Source of the DNA: Burkholderia stagnalis | GTDB taxonomy: Bacteria > Pseudomonadota > Gammaproteobacteria > Burkholderiales > Burkholderiaceae | DNA: 64,000 nt | Direction of reading: 5' to 3' | NCBI RefSeq assembly: GCF_902830275.1 | Contig: NZ_CADESW010000004.1 | Span: forward strand, 310,001-374,000 | Shown here: in pieces, positions 45,732-56,346 of the stretch | Numbering within the stretch: position 1 is the first letter of the stretch | Layout: the number at the start of each line of letters is the position of its first letter | Position numbers and translations under genes: made by a program | The notes under the pieces: generated by a model | What the model saw: only the letters and a program-made list of their open reading frames with translations | Database searches by the model: none | Told to the model about the DNA's origin: nothing

Positions 45732-47942
45732 ATGCGGAATGCGGTCCGGCGCGGCCATCGCTCGCCTTTGGCACTACCCCGATTGATTTCCGGTGTGCGA
45801 CGCGCGGCTCACGCCGCATCGCGCCGGACCTCGCGCGCACTTTGCGGCGCGCTCGCGATCGCGCTGCTCGGCGCAGGTTGCGCGGAGCCCGCCGCGCAGC
45901 GCGACGGCACCGCACCCGCCACATCGACGACGATCGAGCGCGCCAAAGCCGATCGGCTCGCTCGCGAGCAGCAGATCGCGCGCACGGTGCCGTCGCTTGC
46001 CTCGATCCGGCTTGCGCAGCCCCGTCCGTTCACGCTGCGCGACTCCGGTCAGAACGGCGCGATGACCTTCCTGCGCGACGTCGATTTCCGCATCGTCGGC
46101 AATCTCGGCTTCTTCATCCACCAGCTGTCGGCGACGCTTGTGCCGACGCAGGCCGGCGCGCCGATCGTGTTCGACGACCCGACGAGCTTCGAGATCGCCG
46201 TGCACCAGGGCAGCGTCACGCTCGACAGCGCCAAACTGACGGCGCTCTTCAACACCTACATCTTCGGCTATCGCAATGCGCCGCTGCGCAAGCTCGTCGT
46301 GTCGGCCGGCGACGGCGTGATCCACCTGCAAGGCGAAATGCAGCGCGACGGCTGGGTGCCGTTCTCGCTCACCGGCACGCTCGCGATCCGCGACGGCAGC
46401 CAGCTCGTGTTCCATCCGAGCGGGGTGCGCGTGTCGGGCCTCGACGCCCAGCCGGTGATGCGCGCCGCCAACGTGAAGATGGCCGACCTGCTCAAGGTCG
46501 ACACGCCGATCGCGCGGCTGTCCGGCGACGATCTCGTGATGGCGGTCGACAAGCTGATGCCGCCGCCGCGCCTGCGGATCAAGATCACGGCGCTGCGCGT
46601 GACGCCCGCGGGGCTCGACCTGACGCTCGACGACGGCTCGCGCGCCGGCTTCGCGATGCCGGCAAGCGCACCGCAGCAGGCAATGGTTATTCGCGGCGGC
46701 GACGTGAAGTTCATGCGCTCGATGCCGATGAATGCCGATATCCTGATCAGCCCGGTCGACGGCGCGAAGGCCGGCCAGAACTTCGTGTTCGACCTGTACC
46801 ACTACCGCGAGCAGGTGACGGCGGGCTACTTCAATTTCGACGAAAACGGCGCGATGGCGATCCGGATGCCGTCATATGCCGGCGCCTCGAACGGCGCGCC
46901 GCTCGGCAATCCTGCCGCGCGCCTGAACGACAGCTTCCTCGCGGCGCAACAGGGCGCACTGCGCGACCTGCGCCAGCACTGGGAAGCGAATGCGCTCGCG
47001 TCCGGCGACGCCGCGCAACCGGGGCTGCAGAAGGTCGCGCTGCGCCGCACCGCGAACACGCCGTTCAACGAGCGGCACGTGTCGAACCGGCATCCGACGA
47101 TCCATCTGCGCAACGTCGACTTCAACCTGTCCGGCGACATCGGCTTCCATGTCGAGGATCTCGACGTACAGCTCGTCGCGAAACGGCCCGGCGAGCCCGT
47201 CGATCTCGACGACCCGAACCAGTACGACATCCGCATCCTCGGCGGGACGGTCGTCGAATCGTGGAAGGCCATGTCGGCGCTCTTCAACAACTACCTGCTC
47301 GACTACTCGCCGCGCTCGCTGAACGACCTGCAACTGAGCGCAGACGGCCAGAACCTGCGCGTGCAAGGCGGCATCAAGCTGTGGAACCACGTGCCGGGCG
47401 TCTGGCTGCCGACCGACATGCGAGGCTCGCTCGCGGTGCTCGACGACCGCCACCTTGCGTTCGCGCCGACGCAGGTATCGGTGCTGGGCATTCCGCAGGC
47501 GAAGCTGCTGCGCTCGCTCGGCATCGAGCTCGCGTCGCTGACGCCATTGCAGCGCCGCGGCGCGGAACTGCGCGGCGACACGCTCGTGCTCGACCAATAC
47601 ACGGTGTTCCCGCCGCCGCTGCTGAACGGCAAGCTCGCGCAGGCCACCGTCGAGCGTGACGGGCTGCGCCTCACGTTCCGGCGGGTAACGGATGCGCCCG
47701 CGCCGGCGCGCCCGCAGATTCCAGCGCCCAGCTACATGTGGATGGAAGGCGGCGACATGAAGATGTTCAACGTGCTCGAGCTGAACGTGCGTGCGCTGAT
47801 CCAGAATTCGGCCGCCCCGGGCCCGATGCGTTTCGACCTGTACGGCTACCGGAACCAGGTCGCGCAAGGCTCGGTGCAGATGCTGCCGGACGGCACGCTG
47901 GTCGTCGACATGGGACGCCGGAACCCGCTTGCCGCGCGCTGA
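45732..47942 (+). CDS. Probable lipoprotein with two tandem copies of a TULIP/LmeA-like domain
   Basis: Protein of 736 aa. An N-terminal signal ends in a lipobox-like LLGAGC (Cys50; the -3 Gly is atypical). Residues about 113-380 and 458-728 are diverged copies of one domain: FLRDVDFRIVGNLGFFI / HLRNVDFNLSGDIGFHV, VFDDPTSFEI / DLDDPNQYDI, LTALFNTYIFGY / MSALFNNYLLDY, and FDLYHYREQVTAG / FDLYGYRNQVAQG. The middle of each copy (SLTGTLAIRDGSQLVFHPSGV...LRIKITALRVTPAGLDLTL) resembles DUF2993/LmeA-type lipid-binding domains, an inference by eye. The ATG at 45732 has a GGAGA site. It stands alone between tRNA-Pro and merR, with terminators on both sides. Function unknown; envelope lipid or hydrophobic ligand binding is possible. 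Confidence 0.8.
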   Translation: MRNAVRRGHRSPLALPRLISGVRRAAHAASRRTSRALCGALAIALLGAGCAEPAAQRDGTAPATSTTIERAKADRLAREQQIARTVPSLASIRLAQPRPFTLRDSGQNGAMTFLRDVDFRIVGNLGFFIHQLSATLVPTQAGAPIVFDDPTSFEIAVHQGSVTLDSAKLTALFNTYIFGYRNAPLRKLVVSAGDGVIHLQGEMQRDGWVPFSLTGTLAIRDGSQLVFHPSGVRVSGLDAQPVMRAANVKMADLLKVDTPIARLSGDDLVMAVDKLMPPPRLRIKITALRVTPAGLDLTLDDGSRAGFAMPASAPQQAMVIRGGDVKFMRSMPMNADILISPVDGAKAGQNFVFDLYHYREQVTAGYFNFDENGAMAIRMPSYAGASNGAPLGNPAARLNDSFLAAQQGALRDLRQHWEANALASGDAAQPGLQKVALRRTANTPFNERHVSNRHPTIHLRNVDFNLSGDIGFHVEDLDVQLVAKRPGEPVDLDDPNQYDIRILGGTVVESWKAMSALFNNYLLDYSPRSLNDLQLSADGQNLRVQGGIKLWNHVPGVWLPTDMRGSLAVLDDRHLAFAPTQVSVLGIPQAKLLRSLGIELASLTPLQRRGAELRGDTLVLDQYTVFPPPLLNGKLAQATVERDGLRLTFRRVTDAPAPARPQIPAPSYMWMEGGDMKMFNVLELNVRALIQNSAAPGPMRFDLYGYRNQVAQGSVQMLPDGTLVVDMGRRNPLAAR

Positions 47943-47968
47943 CACGCATGCCCGTCCGACGCGCATGA

Positions 47969-48000
47969 AAAAGCCCGGGCTGAACTGCACCCGGGCTTTT
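47969..48000. terminator. Bidirectional terminator between the TULIP-like gene and merR
   Basis: Stem AAAAGCCCGGG / CCCGGGCTTTT with a 10-nt loop. It lies between convergent genes and has T-runs on both strands. Confidence 0.85.
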
Positions 48001-48022
48001 GCGTGACATGCGCAGCCGAGGC

Positions 48023-48442
48023 TCAGCCGCGCTTCAATCCTTCGATCACGTCGAGCAGCGCCTGCCGCAGCGCGGCGACGTCGACGGTCGCCGCGGGCCG
48101 GCTCGCCGCCGCCGCACGCACGTCCGGTCCCGCTGCCTCGGGCTCGACATCCGGAGCCGCGCCCCGCTCGCCGCCCGGCGAATCGAGCCGGTTGCGCGCG
48201 CCATTGATCGTGAATCCCTGCTCGTACAGCAATTCGCGGATCCGCCGGATCAGCAGCACCTCGTGATGCTGGTAGTACCGGCGGTTGCCGCGCCGCTTCA
48301 CCGGCCGCAACTGCGTGAATTCCTGTTCCCAGTAGCGCAGCACGTGCGGCTTGACGCCGCATAGTTCGCTGACTTCGCCGATCGTGAAGTAGCGCTTCGC
48401 GGGAATCGGAGGCAAGACGACTTTCTCAACCGTCGTGGTCAT
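48023..48442 (-). CDS. MerR-family regulator downstream of ihfA
   Basis: Protein of 139 aa. The N-terminal winged helix (RYFTIGEVSELCGVKPHVLRYWEQEF, recognisable in its MerR pattern, then RRYYQHHEVLLIRRIRELLYEQG) is followed by an Ala/Pro-rich linker and a short C-terminal helix. There are no effector-binding cysteines. A MerR-like gene following ihfA at the end of the pheST operon is conserved in beta- and gamma-proteobacteria; its targets are not known. Confidence 0.92.
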   Translation of the reverse strand: MTTTVEKVVLPPIPAKRYFTIGEVSELCGVKPHVLRYWEQEFTQLRPVKRRGNRRYYQHHEVLLIRRIRELLYEQGFTINGARNRLDSPGGERGAAPDVEPEAAGPDVRAAAASRPAATVDVAALRQALLDVIEGLKRG

Positions 48443-48489
48443 CGTCAGTTAACCGTCGGTAAAGGTGCGCGGCGGCCCGCGCGGGGGCG

Positions 48490-48900
48490 TCAGCGCGCGG
48501 GGCTGGACTCCGCGCCGTTCTCGACCAGCGCCTTCAGCTTCTGGCTGGCGTGGAAGGTTACCACTCGACGCGCGGCGATCGGAATCGCCTCGCCCGTCTT
48601 CGGATTGCGGCCGGGACGCTGCGGCTTGTCGCGCAGCTGGAAGTTGCCGAAGCCCGACAGCTTGACGCTTTCGCCGTTCTCGAGCGCGTCGCGGATCACT
48701 TCGAAGAACGCCTCGACCATGTCCTTCGCTTCACGCTTGTTCAGCCCGACGCTGTCGAACAGCAGCTCCGCCAGCTCCGCCTTCGTCAGTGTCGGCGTCT
48801 CCGCGGACGCCGGCGCGGAAGCGTCGCGGTTCAGGGCGCTGCGTTGCGCCGTCAGGAGGGCTTCGAATTCACTCGAGGTCATGTCGTTCATATCTGCCAT
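48490..48900 (-). CDS. ihfA: Integration host factor alpha subunit, with N-terminal extension
   Basis: DNA-bending protein; IhfA pairs with IhfB. From the ATG at 48900 ([15 protein letters not shown]) it has 136 aa. The HU/IHF fold begins only at residue about 37 ([21 protein letters not shown]), so there is a 36-residue extension compared with the 99-aa E. coli protein. The DNA-binding arm [16 protein letters not shown] and the intercalating-Pro context RPGRNPKTG are intact. Alternative ATGs at 48891 and 48882 would shorten only the tail. It follows pheT. Confidence 0.94.
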   Translation of the reverse strand: MADMNDMTSSEFEALLTAQRSALNRDASAPASAETPTLTKAELAELLFDSVGLNKREAKDMVEAFFEVIRDALENGESVKLSGFGNFQLRDKPQRPGRNPKTGEAIPIAARRVVTFHASQKLKALVENGAESSPAR

Positions 48901-48974
48901 ACAGCGCGTTAAATCAAATCTCACGATGGGAACCGGCCGCCCGGGGGACATCGCGCCCGGGCAGGACCCGCTCC

Positions 48975-51404
48975 TTAGCCGCGCAAGCGCGCGCCTGCAC
49001 GAGCCATCCGCTCGACAAGCGTCTGGATCGCCTGGTCGACGACCTCGTCCTGTAGCGTGCCGGCCGTGTCCTGCAGCGTCACGCGGAAGGCAAGGCTCTT
49101 CTCGTGCGCGGCAAGGCCACCGGAAGTATTTGATTTTGCACGAAATTCGTCGAAGAGTACAACCTTCTGAACGAATCGGCAGGCGTCGTCCGCCAGCGCC
49201 TTCTTCATTTCGTCGAACAGCGCCTGCACCTCGACCGCCTGATCGACCACGACCGCGATGTCACGGCGCACCGGCGGGAATTTCGACACCTCGGACGGCG
49301 CCGGCAGCCCGCGCGCGACGAGCGCGTCGGTATCGATCTCGAACATCACCGGCGCATGCGGCAGCTCGTACTTCTGCATCAGGCGCGGGTGCAGCTCGCC
49401 GATCCAGCCGACCGCGCGGCCGTCCACCTCGATGCGCGCGCTGCGGCCCGGATGGAGGGCCGGATGTTCGGCCTTCACAAAACGCGCGGACGTCGGCGCG
49501 AGCAGCGCCTCGAGATCGCCCTTCACGTCGAAGAAATCGACCGCGCGGGTCGCCACGCCCCATTGCTCGTCGAGCGCCGGGCCGTAGGCCAGCGCACCGA
49601 CGCGCTTCGGCTGCGCGTAGCCGGCGACTGCCAGTTCGCCGGCCTGGACCGACGCGTCGGCCAGGAACACGCGGCCCGCCTCGAACACGCGCACGCGGTC
49701 GGCGCGGCGGTTCAGGTTGTGGCGCAGCACGGCGATCAGGCTGCCGAACAGCGTCGTGCGCATCACCGACAGCTGGCTCGCGATCGGGTTCAGCAGCCGA
49801 ATCGGATTGTCGTTACCGGCGAAATCGCTTTCCCACTCCGCATCGACGAAGCTGAAGTTCACCGTTTCCGCGTAGTCGCGCGCCGCCAGCGCGTGACGAA
49901 TCGCGTGAATCGAGCGCTGCGTCTCGTTGGTCGCGCGCATCTCGCTCGTCGCGACCGGCGGGCGCGCCGGAATCTTCTCGAAGCCGTAGATGCGCGCCAC
50001 TTCCTCGATCAGGTCTTCCTCGATCTCGATGTCGAAGCGGTGCGACGGCGGCGTGACCGAGAACACGTCTTCATCGCGCTCGAACGGCAGGCCGAGGCGC
50101 GTGAAGATGCTTGCGATCTCGTCGGCGTCGATCTTCACGCCGATGATGCGGTTCGCGCGCGACACGCGCATCGCGACCGGCGCGCGCTGCGGCAGGTTGA
50201 CCGCCTGGTCGTCGACCGGGCCCGCCTTGCCGCCGCAGATCTCGAGGATCAGCTGCGTGATGCGCTCGACGTGCTCGACGGTCGTCGCGTAATCGACGCC
50301 GCGCTCGAAGCGGTGCGCCGCGTCGGTCGAGAAGTTGTACTTGCGTGCACGGCCGCGGATGCTGTCCGGCCACCAGAACGCCGCTTCCAGATAGATGTTG
50401 GTGGTGTCGAGCGTAACGGCCGTGCTGTCGCCGCCCATGATGCCCGCGAGGCTCTCGACCTGGTGATCGTCGGCGATCACGCCGACCGTCTCGTCGAGTT
50501 CGACCGTGTTGCCGTTCAGCAGCTTCAGCGACTCGCCGCGCTTGCCCCAGCGCACTTCGATGCCGCCGTGGATCTTGTCCAGGTCGAACACGTGCGACGG
50601 ACGGCCGAGCTCGAACATCACGTAGTTCGAGATGTCGACGAGCGCCGACACGCTGCGCTGGCCCGCGCGCTCGAGGCGCTCGACCATCCACTGCGGAGTC
50701 TTCGCGCGCGCGTTCACGCCGCGGATCACGCGGCCCGAAAAGCGGCCGCACAGGTCCGGCGCGGCGATGCGCACCGGCAGCGTTTCGTCGAGCTCCGCGC
50801 GCACCGGGCGGATGTCGGGCTGCGTGAGCGGCGCGCCGGTGATCGCAGCCGTCTCGCGCGCGATGCCGAACACCGACAGGCAGTCGGCCTTGTTCGGCGT
50901 CAGCTTGATTTCGAAGATCGTGTCGTCGAGGTTCAGCGTGTCGCGGATGTCCTGCCCGACCGGCGTGTCCTCCGGCAGGATCAGCAGGCCGCTGTGGTCT
51001 TCCGACAGCTTCAGCTCGCGCGCCGAGCACAGCATCCCCTGGCTCTCGACGCCGCGCAGCTTCGACAGCTTGATCGCGAACGGCTTGCCGCCTTCTTCCG
51101 CCGGCGGCAGCTCGGCGCCGACCAGCGCGACCGGCACCTTGATGCCCGGCGCGACGTTCGGTGCGCCGCACACGATGTTCAGCGTCGCGCCCGTGCCGGC
51201 GTCGACCTGGCAGACATTGAGCTTGTCCGCATCCGGATGCTTGGCGACTTCGAGCACGCGCCCGACGACGATCTTCGACGTCGGCGGCGCGGCCTTGCTC
51301 AACGACTCGACTTCGAGCCCCGCCATCGTCAGTGCATGCGACAGCTCGTCGGTCGTCAGCTGCGGATCGACAAAGGTTCTCAACCAGGATTCAGGGAATT
51401 GCAT
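48975..51404 (-). CDS. pheT: Phenylalanyl-tRNA synthetase beta subunit
   Basis: Protein of 809 aa. A tRNA-binding (EMAP-like) domain is near the N-terminus ([20 protein letters not shown]), then B3/B4 editing domains, B5 and B1 domains ([15 protein letters not shown]), a catalytic-like core, and a C-terminal FDX-ACB domain ([21 protein letters not shown]). With PheS it forms the alpha2-beta2 enzyme that charges tRNA-Phe. It is 83 nt after pheS and is followed by ihfA, the conserved order. Confidence 0.98.
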   Translation of the reverse strand: MQFPESWLRTFVDPQLTTDELSHALTMAGLEVESLSKAAPPTSKIVVGRVLEVAKHPDADKLNVCQVDAGTGATLNIVCGAPNVAPGIKVPVALVGAELPPAEEGGKPFAIKLSKLRGVESQGMLCSARELKLSEDHSGLLILPEDTPVGQDIRDTLNLDDTIFEIKLTPNKADCLSVFGIARETAAITGAPLTQPDIRPVRAELDETLPVRIAAPDLCGRFSGRVIRGVNARAKTPQWMVERLERAGQRSVSALVDISNYVMFELGRPSHVFDLDKIHGGIEVRWGKRGESLKLLNGNTVELDETVGVIADDHQVESLAGIMGGDSTAVTLDTTNIYLEAAFWWPDSIRGRARKYNFSTDAAHRFERGVDYATTVEHVERITQLILEICGGKAGPVDDQAVNLPQRAPVAMRVSRANRIIGVKIDADEIASIFTRLGLPFERDEDVFSVTPPSHRFDIEIEEDLIEEVARIYGFEKIPARPPVATSEMRATNETQRSIHAIRHALAARDYAETVNFSFVDAEWESDFAGNDNPIRLLNPIASQLSVMRTTLFGSLIAVLRHNLNRRADRVRVFEAGRVFLADASVQAGELAVAGYAQPKRVGALAYGPALDEQWGVATRAVDFFDVKGDLEALLAPTSARFVKAEHPALHPGRSARIEVDGRAVGWIGELHPRLMQKYELPHAPVMFEIDTDALVARGLPAPSEVSKFPPVRRDIAVVVDQAVEVQALFDEMKKALADDACRFVQKVVLFDEFRAKSNTSGGLAAHEKSLAFRVTLQDTAGTLQDEVVDQAIQTLVERMARAGARLRG

Positions 51405-51487
51405 GGATGTCTACGTTCGAAACAGGTTGGATCGACGCCCGGCTCGCTGCAAAGCGCGCACGGGCACAAGTCGGCGCGACGCCCGCG

Positions 51488-52501
51488 TTACGCGAACTGG
51501 CGCAGGAAGCGCAGGTCGTTCTCGAAGAACAGACGCAGGTCCTGCACGCCATAGCGCAGCATCGTCAGGCGCTCGAGGCCGCTGCCGAACGCGAAGCCGA
51601 TGTAGCGCTCGGGATCGAGGCCCATGTTGCGGATCACGGTCGGATGCACCTGCCCCGAGCCGGAGATCTCGAGCCACTTGCCGGCGTTCTTGCCGTGCTC
51701 GAACATCATGTCGATCTCGGCCGACGGTTCCGTGAACGGGAAATACGACGGACGGAAGCGCACGAGGATGTCGTCGCGCTCGAAGAATTTCTTGAGGAAG
51801 TCGGTATAGACGCCCTTGAGGTCGGCGAAACTGATGTTTTCGTCGATCCACAGCCCCTCGACCTGATTGAACATCGGCGAGTGGGTCGCATCGCTGTCGA
51901 CGCGATACGTGCGGCCCGGCGCGATCACCTTGATCGGCGGGCGGTTCATGCGCGCGTAGCGCACCTGCATCGGGCTCGTGTGCGTGCGCAGCAGCAGCGG
52001 CCGGCCGTCGGCATCCTTGCCGTCGACGTAAAACGTGTCCTGCATCGAACGCGCCGGATGGTTCTCCGGGCTGTTCAGCGACGTGAAGTTGAACCAGTCG
52101 GTCTCGATCTCGGGACCGTCGGCCACGTCGAAGCCGATCGTTCGGAAAATCTGTTCGACGCGCTCCCAGGTGTTCATCACCGGGTGCAGGCTACCGGCGC
52201 CGGCGCCGCGGCCCGGCAGCGTGACGTCGATCGCCTCGGCGGCGAGACGCTGGTTCAGCAGCGCGTCCGCCAGCGCCTGACGGCGCGCGGTCAGCGCGGC
52301 TTCGACCTGCTGTTTCGCGACATTGATGCGCGCGCCTTCGGTCTTGCGCGCTTCGGGATCGAGCTTGCCGAGGCCCTTCAGCAACTCGGTCAGCGCACCC
52401 GACTTGCCGAGGAAGCGGGCTTTCTCGTTTTCGAGCGTGGTGATGTCGGCAGCCTGTTCGAAGGACTGCTGCGCGTCGGCGACAATCTGGTCCAGATCCA
52501 T
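51488..52501 (-). CDS. pheS: Phenylalanyl-tRNA synthetase alpha subunit
   Basis: Catalytic class II subunit of 337 aa. Motif 1 region [21 protein letters not shown], motif 2 [21 protein letters not shown] and motif 3 [21 protein letters not shown] are present. The start [14 protein letters not shown] (ATG 52501) is the usual one; an ATG eight codons earlier (52525) is possible. It is preceded by a strong terminator-type hairpin after rplT, which suggests control by attenuation or a separate promoter. Confidence 0.98.
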   Translation of the reverse strand: MDLDQIVADAQQSFEQAADITTLENEKARFLGKSGALTELLKGLGKLDPEARKTEGARINVAKQQVEAALTARRQALADALLNQRLAAEAIDVTLPGRGAGAGSLHPVMNTWERVEQIFRTIGFDVADGPEIETDWFNFTSLNSPENHPARSMQDTFYVDGKDADGRPLLLRTHTSPMQVRYARMNRPPIKVIAPGRTYRVDSDATHSPMFNQVEGLWIDENISFADLKGVYTDFLKKFFERDDILVRFRPSYFPFTEPSAEIDMMFEHGKNAGKWLEISGSGQVHPTVIRNMGLDPERYIGFAFGSGLERLTMLRYGVQDLRLFFENDLRFLRQFA

Positions 52502-52558
52502 AGATCCCATCATTTCCAACGTCATTCGTTCTCGGCGAGCGAAATCGCCCGGCCAAAC

Positions 52559-52582
52559 AAAAAAGGGGCTCGGAAGAGCCCC
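52559..52582 (-). terminator. Terminator/attenuator between rplT and pheS
   Basis: Stem GGGGCTC / GAGCCCC (52565-52571 with 52576-52582, loop GGAA) and a six-residue T-run on the minus strand. It lies 68 nt after the rplT stop and about 58 nt before pheS. In E. coli the corresponding gap holds the pheM attenuator; here only a tiny ATG-TTC-CGG-TAG reading frame (about 52599-52610) precedes it. Confidence 0.85.
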
Positions 52583-52650
52583 GTTTTCGCTGCAGCGGCC
52601 GAAACTACCGGAACATCGCTGCAACTAACCACGCAGTGCTAATTTCGCAA

Positions 52651-53010
52651 TTAGGCTGCAACGGCGGCTTTCACCTGCTTGACGATCGCAGCAAAAGCAG
52701 CCTTGTCGAACACCGCCATGTCGGCCAGCACCTTACGGTCGAGTTCGATCGACGCCTTCTTCAGGCCGTTGATGAACACGCTGTAGGTCATGTCGTGCTG
52801 GCGAACTGCCGCGTTGATACGCGTGATCCACAGTGCGCGGAACACACGCTTCTTGTTGCGGCGATCGCGGTACGCGTACTGGCCAGCGCGCATCACCGCC
52901 TGCTTGGCGATGCGGTAGACGTTATTGCGGCGGCCGCGATAACCCTTGGCCAGGTTGATGATCTTCTTGTGACGGGCCCGTGCGGTTACCCCACGTTTGA
53001 CTCGAGGCAT
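52651..53010 (-). CDS. rplT: 50S ribosomal protein L20
   Basis: Protein of 119 aa, [20 protein letters not shown], a basic all-helical protein with the typical [20 protein letters not shown] block. It binds 23S rRNA early in 50S assembly and, in E. coli, represses rpmI-rplT translation. It follows rpmI by 30 nt. Confidence 0.99.
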
Positions 53011-53040
53011 GTTTCTCTCCTGTGAGTATCTGTTGAGGGG

Positions 53041-53238
53041 TTACGCGAACGGCAGCATCGCGCGGACGGAGTTCAGATCGGAATCATGAACTGCCGTTGC
53101 GCCGCGCAGGTGACGCTTGTTCTTCGTGGTTTTCTTGGTCAGGATGTGACGCTTGAAGGCTTGACCGCGCTTGACGGTGCCGCCCGGACGCACCACGAAG
53201 CGCTTTGCAGCGCTCTTCTTGGTCTTCATCTTAGGCAT
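53041..53238 (-). CDS. rpmI: 50S ribosomal protein L35
   Basis: Protein of 65 aa, [20 protein letters not shown]...[10 protein letters not shown], the invariant L35 pattern. The ATG at 53238 is chosen over a longer in-frame extension. It is located between infC and rplT in the standard operon. Confidence 0.99.
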
Positions 53239-53429
53239 GACGAACAACTCCAGTTTATTAGATGGCGATGGGTGTGCGGTTGGCTTGCGCCCTTGACCCG
53301 CCCTTCGAAACCCAGTCCACTTGTGTACGGCGCGCCGCTTGCGCAACGCGCCGTCATTGTTGGCGCACCGCCCTGACCGGGCAATGCGCCGAACCACTTC
53401 GCAACCCGCGCGAGAAGCGCGCGAGCCCG

Positions 53430-53954
53430 TTACTTCTTTTTCTTCGGCGAAAGCACCATGATCATCTGGCGCCCTTCCATCTTCGGCATCTGCTCGACCT
53501 GGCCCACCTCCTCGAGATCGGTGCGCAGACGCTCGAGCATCCGCATGCCGATTTCCTGGTGAGCCATTTCGCGGCCACGGAAACGCAACGTGATCTTCGT
53601 CTTGTCGCCCTCTTCGAGGAAGCGAACGAGGTTACGGAGCTTGACGTTGTAATCCCCGTCATCGGTACCCGGCCGGAACTTGACTTCCTTGACCTGGATG
53701 ACCTTCTGCTTCAGCTTCGCCTCGTGCTGCTTCTTCGATTCCTGGTACTTGAACTTGCCGTAATCCATCAGACGGCAAACCGGGGGAACCGCCTGAGGCG
53801 CAATTTCCACCAGGTCAACATCCAGTTCTTCCGACTTGCGGAAAGCCTCGACGAGTTTCACGATGCCGATGGGCTCACCATCGACCCCGACCAGACGCAC
53901 TTCCGGCGCAGTGATTTCACCGTTGATGCGATGCGACGACTTATCAGTAGCGAT
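53430..53954 (-). CDS. infC: Translation initiation factor IF-3 (non-AUG start)
   Basis: Protein of 174 aa. Translation from an ATC at 53954 gives [14 protein letters not shown], matching the conserved IF-3 N-terminus; a GAGGAAA site lies just upstream. No ATG or GTG is available at that position. The N-domain ([20 protein letters not shown]), linker and C-domain ([38 protein letters not shown]) are complete. A rare start codon discriminated by IF-3 itself is the classical basis of infC autoregulation. Confidence 0.96.
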
Positions 53955-54003
53955 GTTACGTTTCCTCTAAAAATTAAAAAAACGAGCCGCGCTGCCAGGG
54001 CGG

Positions 54004-55911
54004 TTACTTGAACGAGCGCAGGTCTTCCTGCAGACGCTCAACGAAGGCTTCGACCGGCATCACGCCAAGATCGACGCCGCCACGGGCACGCACGGCTACC
54101 GTTTGTGCATCACGCTCCTTGTCGCCCACGACGAGCAGATAAGGCACCTTTTCCAGCGTGTGCTCGCGTATTTTATAGCTAATCTTCTCGTTGCGCAAAT
54201 CCGCCGTCACTCTAACCCCTTGTTTTTGCAACGTTTGGGCCAGAGATTGCGCATATTCGACCTGACTTTCGGCGATATTGAGCACAACAGCCTGCATCGG
54301 CGCGAGCCAGACCGGCATTGCACCAGCATGGTGCTCGATCAGAATGCCGAGGAAACGCTCCATCGAACCGACGATCGCACGGTGCAGCATGACCGGCCGG
54401 CGGCGGCTGTTGTCTTCCGCGACGTATTCCGCACCGAGGCGCTCCGGCAGCATCATGTCGAGCTGCAGCGTGCCGCACTGCCACGAGCGGCCGAGCGCGT
54501 CCTTGATGTGGTACTCGATCTTCGGGCCGTAGAACGCGCCCTCGCCCGGCAGTTCTTCCCACGTGAGGCCGCATGCCGTCAGCGCTTCGCGCAGCCCCTG
54601 CTCCGCACGGTCCCAGGTTTCGTCGGAACCCATGCGCTGCTCGGGACGCAGCGACAGCTTGATGTCGATGTGATCGAAGCCGAAATCCTGGTAGACGCTC
54701 ATCGCAAGCTTGTTGAACGCAATCGACTCGGCAATGATCTGCTCTTCCGTACAGAAGATGTGCGCATCATCCTGCACGAAGCCGCGCACGCGCATCAGGC
54801 CGTGCAGCGCACCCGACGCCTCGTTGCGATGGCACGAGCCGAATTCCGCGTAGCGCAGCGGCAGGTCACGGTACGAGCGCAGGCCGTGCTTGAACACCTG
54901 GACGTGCCCCGGACAGTTCATCGGCTTGATCGCGTAATCGCGCTTCTCCGACTCCGTCGTGAACATGTTCTCACGGTAGTTCTGCCAGTGGCCGGACGCT
55001 TCCCACAGCGAGCGGTCCATGATCATCGGCGTCTTGATTTCGTTATAGCCGGCCTCGTTCACGCGGCGACGCATGTACTGCTCGACCTGCTGCCACAACG
55101 CCCAGCCCTTCGGATGCCAGAACACCATGCCCGGCGACTCTTCCTGCATGTGGAACAGGTCGAGCTGCTTGCCGAGCTTGCGGTGGTCGCGCTTTTCCGC
55201 TTCCTCGAGCATGTGCAGGTACTGGTCCTGGTCTTCCTTCTTCGTCCAGGCCGTGCCGTAGATGCGCTGCAGCTGCTCGTTCTTCGAGTCGCCGCGCCAG
55301 TACGCACCCGCGACCTTCATCAGCTTGAAGACCTTCAGCTTGCCCGTCGACGGCACGTGCGGGCCGCGGCACAGGTCCGTGAAGCCGCCGTGCGAGTACA
55401 GCTTGATCTCGTCGCTTTGCGGGATCGACTCGATGATCTCGGCCTTGTACTTCTCGCCGATGCTGCGGAAGTACCCGGCGGCCTCGTCGCGCGACACGAC
55501 GCGGCGCGTCACCGGCTCGTCCTTCTTCGCGATCTCCTGCATGCGCTTTTCGATCTTCTCCAGATCTTCCGGCGTAAACGGACGGTGATACGAGAAGTCG
55601 TAGTAGAAGCCGTTGTCGATCACCGGCCCGATCGTCACCTGCGCGTCCGGATACAGTTCCTTGACCGCGTACGCAAGCAAGTGCGCCGTCGAATGACGGA
55701 TGATGTCGAGGCCGTCGGCGTCCTTGTCGGTGATGATCGCGAGCGATGCGTCGCGGTCGATCACGGCGGACGTATCCACGAGCTCGCCGTCGAGCTTGCC
55801 GCCAAGCGCAGCCTTCGCGAGCCCGGGACCGATCGAGGCCGCCACTTCGGCGACTGTCACCGGATGCTCGTATTGTCGAACTGAGCCGTCGGGCAGGCGT
55901 ATCGAAACCAT
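54004..55911 (-). CDS. thrS: Threonyl-tRNA synthetase
   Basis: Protein of 635 aa. An N-terminal TGS domain ([20 protein letters not shown]) is followed by the SAD editing domain ([20 protein letters not shown]), then the class II core with the zinc site region [14 protein letters not shown], motif 2 ([20 protein letters not shown]) and motif 3 ([21 protein letters not shown], in part). A C-terminal anticodon-binding domain is present. It is 49 nt before infC. The tRNA-Val terminator upstream means thrS needs a promoter in 55912-55985 or read-through. Confidence 0.98.
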   Translation of the reverse strand: MVSIRLPDGSVRQYEHPVTVAEVAASIGPGLAKAALGGKLDGELVDTSAVIDRDASLAIITDKDADGLDIIRHSTAHLLAYAVKELYPDAQVTIGPVIDNGFYYDFSYHRPFTPEDLEKIEKRMQEIAKKDEPVTRRVVSRDEAAGYFRSIGEKYKAEIIESIPQSDEIKLYSHGGFTDLCRGPHVPSTGKLKVFKLMKVAGAYWRGDSKNEQLQRIYGTAWTKKEDQDQYLHMLEEAEKRDHRKLGKQLDLFHMQEESPGMVFWHPKGWALWQQVEQYMRRRVNEAGYNEIKTPMIMDRSLWEASGHWQNYRENMFTTESEKRDYAIKPMNCPGHVQVFKHGLRSYRDLPLRYAEFGSCHRNEASGALHGLMRVRGFVQDDAHIFCTEEQIIAESIAFNKLAMSVYQDFGFDHIDIKLSLRPEQRMGSDETWDRAEQGLREALTACGLTWEELPGEGAFYGPKIEYHIKDALGRSWQCGTLQLDMMLPERLGAEYVAEDNSRRRPVMLHRAIVGSMERFLGILIEHHAGAMPVWLAPMQAVVLNIAESQVEYAQSLAQTLQKQGVRVTADLRNEKISYKIREHTLEKVPYLLVVGDKERDAQTVAVRARGGVDLGVMPVEAFVERLQEDLRSFK

Positions 55912-55985
55912 AGCAATCTCCGTGATGCCGACAGTGGGCGGCAGACCAAGTACGCGATGAATGTCATCGCGCGAAAATTTCGCGA

Positions 55986-56021
55986 CAAAAAAAATGCGGC
56001 CCCGCTTTCGAGGGGCCGCAT
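55986..56021 (-). terminator. Intrinsic terminator upstream of thrS
   Basis: A 10-bp stem (ATGCGGCCCC / GGGGCCGCAT, 55994-56021) followed by eight to nine T residues on the minus strand. It ends transcription coming from tRNA-Val(GAC). The rest of 55912-56181 contains no gene. Confidence 0.9.
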
Positions 56022-56181
56022 TCGATACTTCACTCAGACTGAAAGGGCGAAAACGTTCCTCGACTAGCGTCGCTCCGAAAAGGTTTCGGTCAACGTTCGC
56101 GGTGTCATAACCGTATTCGCCTTGTTTGCGTTGAGTTATTTACTGCATCGAATACCCGAAAGACGGGCATTCTCAATTCGT

Positions 56182-56258
56182 TGGTAGGCTCGATTGGACT
56201 CGAACCAACGACCCCCACCATGTCAAGGTGGTGCTCTAACCAGCTGAGCTACGAGCCT
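56182..56258 (-). tRNA. tRNA-Val(GAC)
   Basis: 77 nt including the encoded CCA. Acceptor AGGCTCG / CGAGCCT. D-arm with AGCTGGTTAGAG, anticodon stem CCACC / GGTGG with loop TTGACAT (anticodon GAC), variable loop and T-arm GGTTCGAGT. It lies between relA and thrS on the same strand. Confidence 0.96.
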
Positions 56259-56346
56259 AAAGAAGTGAGATTATATGGAGCCGTTACAACCTTGGCAAGC
56301 GTTTTTATGCGTTTGCAGCAAAATCATTTCGACCCCGCCCTTGGCG

